From Coniferiporia sulphurascens (lineage: Eukaryota > Basidiomycota > Agaricomycetes > Hymenochaetales > Hymenochaetaceae), in the NCBI GenBank assembly GCA_002794785.1, contig NBBA01000020.1, forward strand, positions 496,001 through 560,000: a DNA stretch of 64,000 nucleotides, read 5' to 3'. Under the pieces are notes generated by a model, which saw only the letters and a program-made list of their open reading frames with translations, had not been told where the DNA came from and made no database searches. The translations under genes were made by a program, and so were the position numbers. Shown here piece after piece: positions 10,601-22,020 of the stretch; within the stretch, counting starts at the first letter, position 1, and each line of letters begins with the position of its first letter.

Positions 10601-13073
10601 CCGCAGACAAGCAAAAAAAACGCACTTTTCACAGAAATCATAAAGTCGCGCGCTTGTACGCCAATAGTCTCTGGCTTCAAAAGTAATCGGTCCGAGGACT
10701 TGTAAATCTGAGGGTAGCGACGCTGCACGGCATTCAATGCCGCTTCGGTGCACAGTGCCTTTGAAATGAAAAAAAAAATTCACGAGATTTTAAGTTTAAG
10801 CGAGAGCAAGAGTAATGAGATAAAGCCTACCCGAAGATCGGCGCCTCCATAACCCTTCGTGATCTTAGCCAACCGCTCGATCGTCTCCTTCGCCTTCTCG
10901 TCCTCCCAGCCATCCCACTTGCGCGTGATAATGCTCAAAATCTTCGCACGCGCCTCGAAATTCGGGAGCGCAAAGTAGAACTCGCGGTCGAAGCGGCCAG
11001 GGCGGCGCAGCGCAGGGTCCACCGCGTCCGGCCGGTTCGTCGCGCCAATGACGATGACCTGCCCGCGCCCGTCCATGCCGTCCATGAGCGCGAGCAGCGT
11101 CGAGACGATCGACGCGTGGATCTGGTCCTGCTTTGACGAGCGCACAGGCGCGAGTCCGTCGATCTCGTCGAAGAAGATAATAGACGGCTGCTGGTTGCGC
11201 GCCTCCTCGAAGAGCAGGCGGAGCTGGCGCTCAGCTTCGCCGACCCATTTTGAGAGACAATCGGCACCCTTGCGCATGAAGAAAGCTAATAGACGGTGTT
11301 AGGAATGATTAGAATATATGAGAGATGGCCACTTACAGATCCCCCTCCCGTTGGACCGACAGCTCGCTGCGAGTGCGCGTGCAAGCAGTGTCTTACCGGT
11401 GCCTGGTGGCCCATGGAACAGCACGCCTCTCGGTGGTGTCAAATTAAAGCGTTGAAAGACCTCTGGGTACAAAAGCGGAAGAAGCGTCATCTCCTTGAGC
11501 GAATTGATATCTACAAAGCCATCAGAAAAAAGCAGACGGGAAAAGGGTTCAGTGAGCCTTACGATCGTCCAGACCACCAACTTCGTCGAAAGTCACATTA
11601 GGGTTAACCCCTAAAGGATCCGCGTCCGCCAAAGCTGATATGCACAGATAAGATAAAAAAGAAAACAGCGAGGCGCATAGAGCGAACACACGAACCTGCA
11701 TCGCTAACCTTGCCCAAATTCGAAGGTGTCCCAGCCGCCGCCATAGTATCCGGGAAAAGCCCACCGCCGCCCGCCGCAAACAGCCCTCCGCCCGCTCCCG
11801 CGCCAAACGGCTTCCGCGGCGTGCGAGTGGGCACGTCCGTGTCAGAGTCATCCGCAGGGAACGGCATGCCCATGTATTTCGAAAGCTCAGTGCCATTCGC
11901 GCTCCACCCAGGGCCCGCCCGGCCCTTACCCTTGTTCGGCCGCGACCCGCCCTTCGTCTGCGGCGGCAGATTCATCTCCTCGAGCGGAGGCGGGATCGCG
12001 TAGTTAATATTCTTGCGCGTGCGCAGTCGGTACTGCCGCGGCCCCGCATCCTCCTCCATCTCCGGCTCCGGCGTCGTGTGCACGTCGTCCATCAACTCGT
12101 CCTCCGACGACCCCGGCCCATCATGCTCCACCCCATCCTCGTACCCACCCTCATCCGCCCGCTGTCGTGCACTCTTGCGCGTCAGTCGCCGCGCGGCTGC
12201 CCGTGTGAGACGGCCCCCAGGCGCAGGGGGCGCAGCGTCATCCTCGCCGTCGCCGTCGATGTCCACGGGCGGGGAATGCGACGCCGAGCCGGAGCCAGCC
12301 TTCTTCGAGCGGCTGCGCGTCGCGTAGTGGCCCACGGAGACGCCCCCGCCGTCGTCGTCGCTGTCGACCCGGCGGTGACTGGCGCCGCCGCGCAAGCTGC
12401 GCTTCGAGAGGCGTGTCGCGGGCTTCTTGGTGTGGTCGACGAGGTCGACATCCTCGTCGCCGTCGAAAAGATTGTTCTTGATCCCGGACCCAAGTCCGAG
12501 CCCGAGCCCGTCGTCGTCGCTCTCCTGGTAGCTGGGCCGTGTAGTGTGGCGCCCGCGCGCGGTGGTGTATTCCTCGACCTCGACCTTCTCAACCTTGAAC
12601 GACTGCACGACCTCGTCCTCATACTCCTCCGCATCGCCATCCGCGTCCGCATCTGGGTCGTGATCCGCGTCGTCGCCGAAGGCCTGCTGTTGCTGCTGCT
12701 GCTGCTGTCTCCTGCGGGCGGAGCGAGTGATAGGGCTAGACGACGAAGCGTCCCGCGCAGAGTACTCCGACCCCGAGGGCGCAACAAAAGAGTCGGAGGA
12801 CTTTCTATTGCGCGTCGAGCGTCTCGGCCCCGCAGGGCCATGAGCATGAGCATGAGCATCCGCAACAGAGCGCGCCATAGCAGACGGGAGCTTGATTTTG
12901 AGTGGGTGCCGATGCTCAGCGTACTCGTGTTCGTGCCCGTGCTCGTGCGGGTTCGCGAGGTAGTCAAAGTCGTGCTGGTAGTGGTGTTCGTGCTGGTGCT
13001 TGTGCTCGTCGCCCTTCAGCAAGTCTTCGCGCTGCTCGTCGGGCTCGCCGTCGGCGTCGGCGTCGCTGAACAT
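7669..13073 (-). CDS. ATAD2/Yta7/Abo1-type AAA ATPase with bromodomain
   Basis: Nuclear histone-binding AAA ATPase. Minus-strand exons: 11696-13073, 11563-11634, 11337-11510, 10831-11285, 10626-10758, 10332-10541, 10098-10256, 9512-10065, 7669-9447; 1638 codons in total, all phases consistent. The N-terminus is acidic and His/Asp-rich, with a CAG-type polyQ run near 12,690-12,714. AAA1 has Walker A GPPGTGKT, Walker [10 protein letters not shown] and sensor ATNRPD. AAA2 is degenerate (GDAGMGQ), as is usual in this family. A bromodomain-like region follows ([15 protein letters not shown] ... [18 protein letters not shown] ... DHDRLNKAQ), then a low-complexity C-terminus. The exon 7 donor (10098 or 10102) is the least certain join. 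Yta7 and ATAD2 limit or position nucleosomes at active genes. Confidence 0.9.
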
Positions 13074-14578
13074 AAAATGAGAGCAGTGGTCGTCGGGCCT
13101 TTTGTTCGGTCGGCTGAGAAACCAGAGACGTGATACGTGACGCCGTTACTTGCCCCTTTTCTCCCGTCCACGTCACAATTCGTCACAGCTTTCTTCCCTA
13201 ATGCGACGTTGAAAGAACTGAACTTATCACAATCCTCTCAATGTTCAGTTGATAGTCGTACAACGACATTCAATCACACTATCAAGCAGCCTAAGTAAAC
13301 CGTGTTAGACTCCGCAGTACGGCTCCAGATATCTTCTCATCCAATCTCGACGCAGACCATTAATACAAAGTAGCGCAAAAGCCGAAGCAACGCCTCTTGT
13401 AAAACCTACTCAGGCTGAGCCACAACTTGGATAATTATATCGAGCTCACTGACAACCAGCGCCGAACAACGCTCAACCCAACATCTCCTCGACCGCCCCC
13501 ACATCTCCACATAAAACACCTTACAAAAACATCGCGCCTCACCTCGGTCCCAGGCCAGCTCCAGCCTCCCCCGGGCCACTGTCCCTCATCTCGTCGCTAT
13601 AAACCGTAGCCACAATTTGTATTTCTTTGCACTTTTAGCGGGTGAAACGCATGCCCTCGTGTGGCCACGAAGCCAACCCCGGTTACCCGGCTCCCGGCAC
13701 GTCATGACAACCGCAGCCGGCCGGGAATCGCCGGCGGCTTCAACTGACTCAGGCGAACCGTCCACACCTCACTCACAAAACTCAAACCCAAAAGCAAAAG
13801 CAAAAGTAGAAATTAGAAATCAGAAATCAGAAATTAGAAAGTAAGTCCTATCTACAACGTCGCAGCAGCACCTTATACAACGATGAACGACGAATCAGCG
13901 AGTCAAGGTCAAGTAGCTGGCTTTTTCCTTTGTTCCCTTTCTTGCGTTGACGAATCTTGCCTCGTTTCGAGTCCCGAGTCTCCGGCCTAGCCTATTCCGT
14001 TTTCCCCCACAAACGCACTGAAAATAGAGAAAGGAGAAAATAACTATTATTACTTACGACGCTAGGCGTATCCGAGACTCCCTCACAAGCCAGCAGTCAA
14101 CAGAACGCGAAACGCGAAACAAAGGCAAACGAAACAGAAGATACTGAGAAAAGTAGTAGAGAAAGAGAAAGAGAGAAGGAGACGAACTTCGAAGACAAGT
14201 CTTTTACGGATCGGATAATAAATGAAAGAGAAAAGGGGAAAAAGGATACATAGTAAGTAGTGCGTAGTGCGCAAAAAAAATGTAGATACAACACAAGGTG
14301 CTGGAGTTATGGAACAGGGGGGAAGGGCGGGGTGTGAGTGGTCACTGGGTTACTGGGTATGAGTGCAACTGATGTGGAGTGAAGGTGAGGGTGAACAGAG
14401 GGCAAGCGCATGCTCGCCCAGCGCGCGGCGAATCTGATAATAATAAACGATTCGCGGGGTGAGTATCGAAAGAAAGCGGAAGAAAAAAAGGACGAAAAGA
14501 AGACTGTCCACAACAAGCATCGAGAAGCGAGTTTTAAAAAAAGCACCCAACGACTCGTATGTAACACACACTCTCTCC
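13074..14578. other. intergenic region upstream of the AAA-bromodomain gene
   Basis: About 1.5 kb between the start of the AAA gene and the stop of the SH3 gene, both on the minus strand. There is a short AGAAATTAGAAATCAGAAATC tandem near 13,807-13,840 and purine-rich AGAGAAA tracts near 14,150-14,240. Open frames here are short and featureless. I see no gene; it probably holds the AAA-gene promoter and the SH3-gene 3' UTR. Confidence 0.55.
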
Positions 14579-15676
14579 CTAATCCGCCTCATCGAGTTTA
14601 ACAAGCTCCAAATAGCTCTCGGGCACGAGCGCATGGCCGCCCGCCTCGTCCTCCGCGATCGCCCAGCCAACCCCACCCCCGCGGCCCACGACATGCACCA
14701 CCTGATCCTCCGCCAACGCCATCTCCGCCGTCCCCTCCGGCTCGAACGCATACAGCGCACGGTACATCCCAGGCAGCAACGGCACCTCCAGATCCGGGTA
14801 CCCCCCCTCCTCCCCATCCTCCTCCTCCTGCGAGTCAACATACACACCCTCGTCGTCATCCGCGTCCTCGTCGTAGTCGCCCATATACCCACCCCCAGCC
14901 CCAACACCCCCAGGGTACTCCTCCGCGGGACTCGTAACGTCAAAGTTGCGCTCAAAGTCGCTGCGCGTCGGCACGAACTCGTCCCCATCCGTCGGCGTGC
15001 GCCCGCCACTCCGCCCGCCCGCACCCCCGCCCAAAGCCAGCCCCCACAGCTTACTCCCCGCCCAGCGGAACGCGCCCCACCCCGAACTGCGCCGCGAGTC
15101 CGTCCCCCCACCGCCGCCGCCCCCTCCGGCACCACCGGACGAGTCGTACTCCCCCGACGCGCGCGGCGCATCAGGGCCCTGCCCCGTGTGCCGCGCGTCC
15201 CCAGCGGGGAACGCAAAGTCGCGGATCTTCACAGCCCTCGAGCGCCGGCGCTGCGCCGCAGCGGACGCAGCCATCGACGAGCGGCGCGTCGCCGTCGACG
15301 GTGCCCGCGAGACGGGCCGCGAAGCTGCGCCGCCTGTCTGCGCTCCCGAGGCACGCCGGGAGACGCTCGGCGAAGGAGGCGCGCGACGCGTAGAGCTGAG
15401 GCTTGTGTGCTTCTGCTGCTGCGGCGTGCTCGGCTCGACGCCGTTGTCGGCCAAGAAGACGGAGAGCGAGGTGCGCTTCGCGGTGGGTGTGTTCGGGGGG
15501 GACTGGGCTGGGGGCAATGCTGCTGCTGCGCCGCTGCCGCCGTTGGCGCTCACGAAGACAGCTGCGACGGCCGCAGCCGCCACGGGCGCCGGGCTCTCCG
15601 TAGTGTCGTCGCTTCGCTGTTTCTTTTTCGAGCTAGGGATAGAGAGTCTGTTCGCAAACTCGTGTGCGCCGGGCAT
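14579..15676 (-). CDS. SH3-domain protein (Nbp2/Skb5-like)
   Basis: The frame is open from about 15,817 to the stop at 14,579. The first in-frame ATG is at 15,676, giving 365 residues. A Ser/Pro-rich stretch is open upstream (ISPDLPNLSLSLSS), so the true start may lie in an upstream exon I could not place. The N-terminal two thirds are low complexity (Ala, Ser, Gly runs). An acidic DYDEDADDDEG stretch then precedes a C-terminal SH3 domain at about residues 305-360 (YRALYAFEPEG ... GWAIAEDE ... ALVPESYLELV). The layout resembles small fungal adaptors such as Nbp2/Skb5, which link phosphatases or PAK kinases to MAPK pathways. That role is inferred from family only. Confidence 0.75.
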   Translation of the reverse strand: MPGAHEFANRLSIPSSKKKQRSDDTTESPAPVAAAAVAAVFVSANGGSGAAAALPPAQSPPNTPTAKRTSLSVFLADNGVEPSTPQQQKHTSLSSTRRAPPSPSVSRRASGAQTGGAASRPVSRAPSTATRRSSMAASAAAQRRRSRAVKIRDFAFPAGDARHTGQGPDAPRASGEYDSSGGAGGGGGGGGTDSRRSSGWGAFRWAGSKLWGLALGGGAGGRSGGRTPTDGDEFVPTRSDFERNFDVTSPAEEYPGGVGAGGGYMGDYDEDADDDEGVYVDSQEEEDGEEGGYPDLEVPLLPGMYRALYAFEPEGTAEMALAEDQVVHVVGRGGGVGWAIAEDEAGGHALVPESYLELVKLDEAD

Positions 15677-16262
15677 CGGCGGGGGGATGAAGGACGAGGA
15701 GGGCGAGGGGAAAGGCGAGGAAGAGGGTGCCGAGCTGAGCGACAACGAGAGGTTCGGCAAGTCTGGTGAAATCACGGTCAGCGAGCTGCACCACGCTAAA
15801 TACCCAAGCCTGCACACGCACCTTTGCTGGCCCGCTTCTCAGAGTCTCTCTCCCTCTCTGGCGAGACGACGACGGAGGGCATAGTTCAAAATTGGTGTGT
15901 GTGCGAGCAGGTATCCACGCGCGTGTGGGGGGTGTTATCGAAACCGAAATGAGTCCTGGATGATGTCGACGCAGGCACAGTCGACCTAAATGCGTCGCCT
16001 TTGCTTTCGATTTGTGAGTGGGCGTCGTCGTCAGAGCGGGTGGTGGCCGTTCAAGTGTCGCAACCCCGCAGCCAGATTTGATTTGTTGTCGGATCTCGCG
16101 AGGCCTGTGTGCCGCAACCGCTACGTAAGCACGCCCCCCCTCGACTCCCTTATCTAGAACGGTTTGTGGCGCCGATCATCTAACCTATGTAGCAAAAAGA
16201 GTTGGGCGCAGCTTTACACGATACTACTATACTACTTCCACATACATAAGAAAATCAAAGAA
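15677..16262. other. SH3-gene upstream region and HAP5-gene 3' region
   Basis: This holds the likely 5' UTR or a missing first exon of the SH3 gene. A candidate ATG at about 15,881 opens MPSVVVSPERERDSEK, but no intron of normal length joins it cleanly. The rest is unremarkable sequence up to the HAP5 stop. No other gene is visible. Confidence 0.4.
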
Positions 16263-17261
16263 CTAAGACATCCGATCCATTGGCGGGTTGAGCAGGTTCT
16301 CAAGCTGAGGTTCGTGCGTCTCAGCCTGGAAAGAGTGGGGAGGGCAGGCCCGAACGCACCTCGTCCAGTCCAACTTCTCCAGACAAGGCCGACCTGCCCT
16401 CCTCCAACTCCAGCACATCCGAATCATGACCATAGTGCTCTACGTCCTGCATTCCACATATCATAAGCGAGTACCCCCAAAAAGTTCAAGTACACATACC
16501 TCGTCTCTCCCCGCACCCGCACCCGAGTTCGAGTTCGCATTCAAGGCCGTCCCTGCACCCGCACCACCCACACCAGCGCCCTGCTGCGCAGACGTCTTCT
16601 TCCCACTCGTATTCGGGAATCCGTCCTCGCGCGGGACGATGTCGATGAGGAAGTCGAACTGGTCGGACTTGCTGAGTGCCTTTGCGATGTCCGACCGGGA
16701 GAGCGTGCGGCGCTTGTTCGCGTCAGCTACGATGAACGCACGCGCGGTGATCTCTGATATGAATACTGCGGAATTGCGACATATGCTTGTCAGTAGATGG
16801 CGCAGGCGTGGGGACAAGCAAAAACGACGACGTACTTTCGCAGGCTTTGCAGAAGAGGATGGGTGCTGAACGGGGAGACGGCGGACGCGTAGTTTGAGCA
16901 TGGCTTGCATTGTACGGTTCAGCAGGCAAGAAAGAGCAGGCGCGTACCGTCAGCAGCAATCATCTAAAAGCAACATCATAAGCAAAGTGCAACTCTTCCG
17001 AGTCCAACGCTTTCGTCCCTCCACTCTCCGCACACCCTAGAAACAACGACAACAACACCCGGACATGCACACGCACACACGCACCTTGACGTCCGGATCG
17101 CTCTTCATGACCTTCTTAATACGCGCGAGGGGGAGCGGCGGGTGCCTAAAATCCGGCGTCTCCTGCTCAGCCGTGTCGACCTGCCGCTGCCAGAACGCAC
17201 GCAGGAAGTCCTGCAGCAGTTCCCCCGGCTGCACGAACGGCGTCGTTGGCGCGTCGGGCAT
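16263..17261 (-). CDS. HAP5: CCAAT-binding factor subunit HAP5 / NF-YC
   Basis: Histone-fold subunit of the heterotrimeric CCAAT-binding transcription factor. Minus-strand exons: 17085-17261, 16948-16963, 16836-16865, 16500-16765, 16360-16446, 16263-16298; 204 codons, all phases agree. The core reads [32 protein letters not shown], then [40 protein letters not shown] and IDIVPRE, which is diagnostic of NF-YC. The histone fold is split over four exons, one only 16 nt long (MIAAD). The C-terminal tail is Gly/Ala- and acid-rich. It works with NF-YA and NF-YB partners, not in this window, and in fungi often with a HapX-type iron regulator. Confidence 0.93.
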
Positions 17262-17527
17262 TCCTGGGTTCGTGATTGTCGCTCAAGTTAAAGCGATGTT
17301 GGGCGTCGTACAGGGAGTTTCGTGTAAAGGTCCCGGCGGGAGAAAGAGATGAGGGATGAGAGAGTCGAGACTCGGGTGAACGCGACCCGGGAGTGGGCGC
17401 GACGATCATGTTCATGCGACGCATTTGGGAAAGCGCTCTTTCGCGACAAATACCATAGCAAAAAAAATAGATTATACAACATTCTCTTCAGATATCCAGG
17501 CGAGCGCATATACCGCATATAAAAAAT

Positions 17528-18623
17528 CTAGGACTTGAAATACGTAGGCAGCACGAAAGCAAGCTTCTCCCTGTCCTCATCCTTCTGCTTCTCCGAACGG
17601 GGCATGATCGAGAACTGCATCGACCCCGCCTCCTCCGAAGGGATCTCCCCACTCTCAGCCGCGTCGTGCAGGTCCGCAACGATGAGCTCAGTAACACGAC
17701 GCGACGTCTCCGCGTTCGTCTTGAGCGTCTTGAACACCTCCGCAGCAGTCACAGCCTCGCTGTTCTCGCGCCACGAGTCGTAATCCGTCGCCGTCGCAAT
17801 AAGCGCATAGCTAATCTCCGCCTCGCGCGCAAGCTTCGCCTCCGGCAGCACGCTCATATTGATCAAGTCGCCCCCCCACGCCCTGTACATCTTGCTCTCC
17901 GCGCGCGTCGAGAACTGCGGGCCCTCCATGCACACGATCGTCTTCCCCGTGTGCAGAGTGACGTTACCCCCCTCGAGCGCGCTGCGCACGCAGCCCTCGA
18001 GGAAAGACACGAGCTTGTTCCCGAACGGGTCGCCGAACTGCGCGTGCGCGACGATGCTCGTGCCCTCGAAGAACGACGCGGGGCGCACGCCCTTCGTGCG
18101 GTCGATGATCTGGTCCGGCAGCACGAAGTCGCCCGGCCTGATCTCCTCGCGCAGCGAGCCGACGGCGGAGAACGCCACGATCAGCCGCACGCCGAGCGAC
18201 TTGAGCGCGGCGATGTTCGCGCGTGCGGGCACGGCGGAGGGCGCGATGGAGTGGCCGACGCCGTGTCGCGCGAGGAAGGCGACGAGCGTGCCCCCTGGAG
18301 CCCTGGCGATTGTAATGGGCGAGCTGGGTTTCCCCCATGGCTTGAAGTGAAATTACTCGTTAATTACTAGACGTGCATGAAAGCTAGTACACTTACTGTA
18401 TCGATTTCTACCTGCTTGCTGAACCGCATTCCCTTAGCAACCAAAAGAGATCGAAATAAAATATGCAAAAGCCTACATGACGCTCAAGTTATCGAGGCTG
18501 TAGAGCCCACTACCGCCAATAATGCCGACCAGGACTGTCGTGTAATACGGTAAGCACAACATTCGTCCACCTCAACAACACAACCGGAAACCCACCATTT
18601 TCTGCCGAGTTTTCCGCGCTCAT
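17528..18623 (-). CDS. MEU1: S-methyl-5'-thioadenosine phosphorylase (MTAP)
   Basis: Cleaves methylthioadenosine with phosphate to adenine and methylthioribose-1-phosphate, in polyamine-linked methionine salvage. Minus-strand exons: 18596-18623, 18477-18534, 18397-18418, 17528-18340; 307 codons. Signature segments: VLVGIIGGSGLY (phosphate-binding loop), DTPWGKPSSPITI, ARHGVGHSIAPSAVPARANI, VCMEGPQFSTRAESKMYRAW and GGDLINMSVLPEAKLAREA, with a catalytic-type Asp in TATDYDSW. Exon 3 is only 22 nt. The gene is divergent from the PdxT-like gene, with 356 bp between the starts. Confidence 0.93.
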
Positions 18624-18979
18624 AGCTCGCACTGGAATCTCCTAGCTATACCGCGTGCAAATATTCTAGCGAGCGTCGTGGCCAGTGCTGAAGAACGCAG
18701 TTGGCATCATTCGAAGATCGATGCAAAGTGTATGCGGAGGGAGCGTGACACAAAAATTTCCGTTACCGCATATACCTCCATATATAGAAACACTTGTCAC
18801 AGACTCACGAGGGGGTGTTTCGCCCGCTCCCAAAATTTGTGCTGACATAAGCCGCACCGTCCCACTTGTGCATGTAAGTACTTAACTGGACACGCTCGCT
18901 CGACCGATCTCTCACCCTCGCAGTTCCACCACGCAGAGCGCGGTGCATTCGACTTCGGAAGGTATAGAAAAGATCAAAA
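18624..18979. promoter_or_regulatory. bidirectional promoter region, MTAP and PdxT/SNO1
   Basis: 356 bp between divergent start codons. No TATA box is convincing. It must drive both the methionine-salvage gene (-) and the vitamin B6 gene (+), so shared control by sulfur-amino-acid or PLP status is possible but not shown by the sequence. Confidence 0.5.
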
Positions 18980-19973
18980 ATGGCGCAGGAAAGTCCTATC
19001 ACGATCGGGATTCTAGGTGCGATTTACCCAAGGAGTTTACTTCTCGTGCAGATGGCCCGGGTGTCTGACTCGAGAGTACCCTTTTGTCTTTGAACAGCGA
19101 TGCAAGGCGCTTTCGCCGAGCACCAAGTTATGCTCCAGAAGGTCCGCGCATCGAAGCCGATAACGATTGTTCTCGTTCGCGAAGTCAAGGAGCTCGAACG
19201 ATGTGACGGGCTGATCATCCCAGGCGGAGGTGCGTAGCGTATGACTCATCCGCTCGGTCGTCAAAATAGTTAGACTCACATATGATATGTGATGATTCGA
19301 ATGTCTCAGAGTCGACGACGATAGCGCTTCTTGCACGCCTCGCGGGTCTAATGGAGCCGCTACGCGAGTTCGTGGCGAAGAAACCGGTCTGGGGGACGTG
19401 TGCGGGTGCGATCCTCCTGTCGAGCTCCGTAGAGGGCACGAAGAAAGGCGGGCAGGAGCTCCTCGGCGGTATCGACGTCACGACGGCAAGGAACGGCTGG
19501 GGCTCACAAGTAAGTTGTGTATTCCCCTTTCGTAGCTTCTTTAGTGCTAAACTTTACACTAGACCGAATCCTTCGAAGCCCCCCTTTTCGTCGAGGGCCT
19601 GTCCGAGCCAAACCGCCCCTTCGCCGGCATCTTCATCCGCGCACCCGTATGTTTCTCCTCAGCCTCCTTGTTTTCCCCATCCCCATCCTCTCACCCCCCG
19701 ACGCAGGTCATCCTAAACGTCGCACCCCCCGCACTATCCCCGCCCGTGCAGATCCTCGCGCGCCTCTCGTCCGGCCTCCTCCCGCACGGCCAGACACTCG
19801 TCCCCGTCGACGAAGACGACACCGACCCGCGCGACTGGCGCACCGTTGTCGCGCTGCGCCAGGGCCGTCACTTGCTTACGACGTTCCACCCGGAGCTTAC
19901 GAAGGACGATCGGTTCCACGAGTTCTTCGTTAATGAGTGCGTGCTGCCGTCCTTGGCTGAACCCGCTAGGTAG
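18980..19973 (+). CDS. SNO1: PdxT/SNO1 glutaminase of pyridoxal 5'-phosphate synthase
   Basis: Hydrolyses glutamine and passes ammonia to the PdxS/SNZ synthase subunit, making vitamin B6. Exons 18980-19016, 19098-19229, 19310-19509, 19563-19646, 19707-19973; 240 codons including stop, all phases agree. Class I amidotransferase triad features: nucleophile Cys in [11 protein letters not shown], and His/Glu in [12 protein letters not shown]. Other landmarks are [45 protein letters not shown] and [10 protein letters not shown]. Length is about 239 residues, slightly longer than bacterial PdxT, as in other fungi. The synthase partner is not in the window. Confidence 0.94.
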
Positions 19974-22020
19974 CATTGTGCGTTGTGGTGGTAGGGGATT
20001 TGGATATGGATTTGCAGAACTGCTTGTATACATTTAGATGTTGTACCGTATAGTAGATAGACTAGTAATTCATTTTGTGTAGCCCAAATTGTTTTCCGCG
20101 GGACCGCAGTTGTCTAAGTGTGCGTCTCGTGTGAATGTTTCCGTGTGTGATTAGTCTGGATATTTGAAAAACCTGAGGACATAAGTAGCTAGTTGAGCGT
20201 GCTGGCGCAACAGTTTTGTTTTATTTCAATGTATCATAGAAGAATGAAGACGTCTCGAGTCCGACGATCCAGCTTGGCAGAAAATCCTCCAACTAAGCGA
20301 ACAGAAGATCGATCTCGTTTAGCAAAGAATCCGTTTGGAGTGTCGATCGACGACAGCACTAGCACCCTCGGGCGGTCCTCGGGGTGTGCAACTACATGAC
20401 CCATGAGTATGCCGGAATAGACACGAGTGTTTCTCCTAACACTTGGCGGTCATCTCTTAACAGCATCTAACTTATATGCGAGCCTGAGAGGTTGTAGGAG
20501 AGAAAAGACTTGAAGAAACGTCCCACTAGTGTGTTAAAGATCTGTAATAGCTTGGTTCCCATACCATCCTCGCAATTGTCACAGACGCCGGATAGAGCGT
20601 CTCGTAAGCAGACAGCTCTTGCCTCACATTCCCTCCATCAAGAGCGTATGAATTGTATCGGCGAATTAGTGACTAGAGGGTGGAATATTGATATCTGGAT
20701 GCTTAGTGTGTGATGACCGACCGGGCATGTCAACGTTATTACTTACCCTCCTGATAGGGGGCACATTATCTCCGGTCTGAGTGGTAGTTTACTTTGAATA
20801 GATACGCCATTGCGATGTCTGCATCAGACGTCTTCTACCGTCGTACCTTTTGCCAAGAAAGCGATCTCGTAGGTGTTCATCAGCGTAGAGGAAGTTTTGG
20901 TCCCAAGCATTAGTATCCCCAAGTACAGTTCCTATGAAAGAATCCCTTAAAAGTGATAATTCAGGACGAACGTAAAAAAAAGTACATACAGTACACTTAG
21001 TAGCTTGGCGTTTGTCAAGTCCAGATACCTTTTTGTCCCTGGCTGGCCAACACCTTGTGCTTAAAAGTCCAACGAGATTACCTCAAGCGCCCAATAAGCG
21101 AAATTCTCAAATTTTCAGGAGCTCCGAGATCGCAAGCCACCGGAGCGAAGGGTGCGATCGGGAAGTAAAACTTATCAGCCCCTTCCACGTTTTCTTTGCC
21201 GTGAAAGCCCGATCCCCACACCAATGGAGACACTACCCTATTGCGTCTGGCCACGACACGGAGAACCACTCGATTCCCGGAGAGCGGCCGTATTGACAGG
21301 GAAAAGTAGCTTGTCAATCGACCGACTCATCTGTAAGCAGGTGTCAGAGCTCCGTATCTTTCGTGTACCCCTTGACTCAGTCAATCCAGCACCAGAAACG
21401 GGGAAGATAATATTCCAGTCACAGGAGGAGTTTATTTGCCAATAGTATAAGATGTGGACTCAGCACAAGTGTAGTGCATTAGATTGATTAAGAACGTCAG
21501 TCTTTAACGGGCGATCTTCAAGGCGTTTATTGCATGAAGAACTCCGAAAAGCGAACGTCTAGCCAGATTTTGCATCCCAGTATCGATATTCCCCTTTACT
21601 TTATGCATGTAGCTGGTGTGTTGAGAGACCCGAACCCAACACTCGAGGGCCCAGGCATCTCTTTTGCGATGTCCCTCTCTTCACGCCTTTAAACGTCACA
21701 TTTTTCCGGATATTCGAGGCAAGCATCGATTCCGGCACGTTTTCGGTATGCTTCCGCATTGCTCGTGCGTGTAAAGTGAAGTATTAAGATAACAGAACCA
21801 GGGGTCTCGACTCGGATTCGCGACGGCGAGAGGTAATAGAGCAGCACGGCGCCGTTTATAGCAAAAACCCGAGATACGGCTAACATCCGGATTACGTGAT
21901 TGAGCAACTATATAAAGGTCACCTCAAAATTTTGGTTACAAACTCGGAGTCTACTCCCAACCCCTCGCTTTCCCCTCCCCTCCCTATCTTTTCCCTTCTC
22001 TCCCGTGAATTTTTTTTGTA
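19974..22020. other. 2-kb intergenic region
   Basis: The region after the PdxT-like stop contains only short open frames with no domain character on either strand. It probably holds the PdxT 3' UTR and the upstream control region of the IMP dehydrogenase gene. I see no repeat, RNA gene or mobile element. Confidence 0.5.
21950..22020 (+). promoter_or_regulatory. pyrimidine-rich tract just before the IMPDH start
   Basis: A run of C/T-rich sequence (CCCCTCGCTTTCCCCTCCCC, then CTTTTCCCTTCTCTC) ends about 20 nt before the ATG. Such CT-rich stretches near the start are common in strongly expressed fungal genes. An initiator or start-site-focusing role is inferred. Confidence 0.45.

Noticed and set aside
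12078..13133. Plus-strand frame of 351 codons with Val/Leu-rich stretches
   Set aside because: Antisense to the acidic first exon of the AAA gene; the hydrophobic look comes from GAC/GAG codons read backwards.
14459..15884. Two long plus-strand frames opposite the SH3 gene
   Set aside because: Composition artefacts of GC-rich low-complexity coding sequence; the SH3 domain fixes the minus strand.
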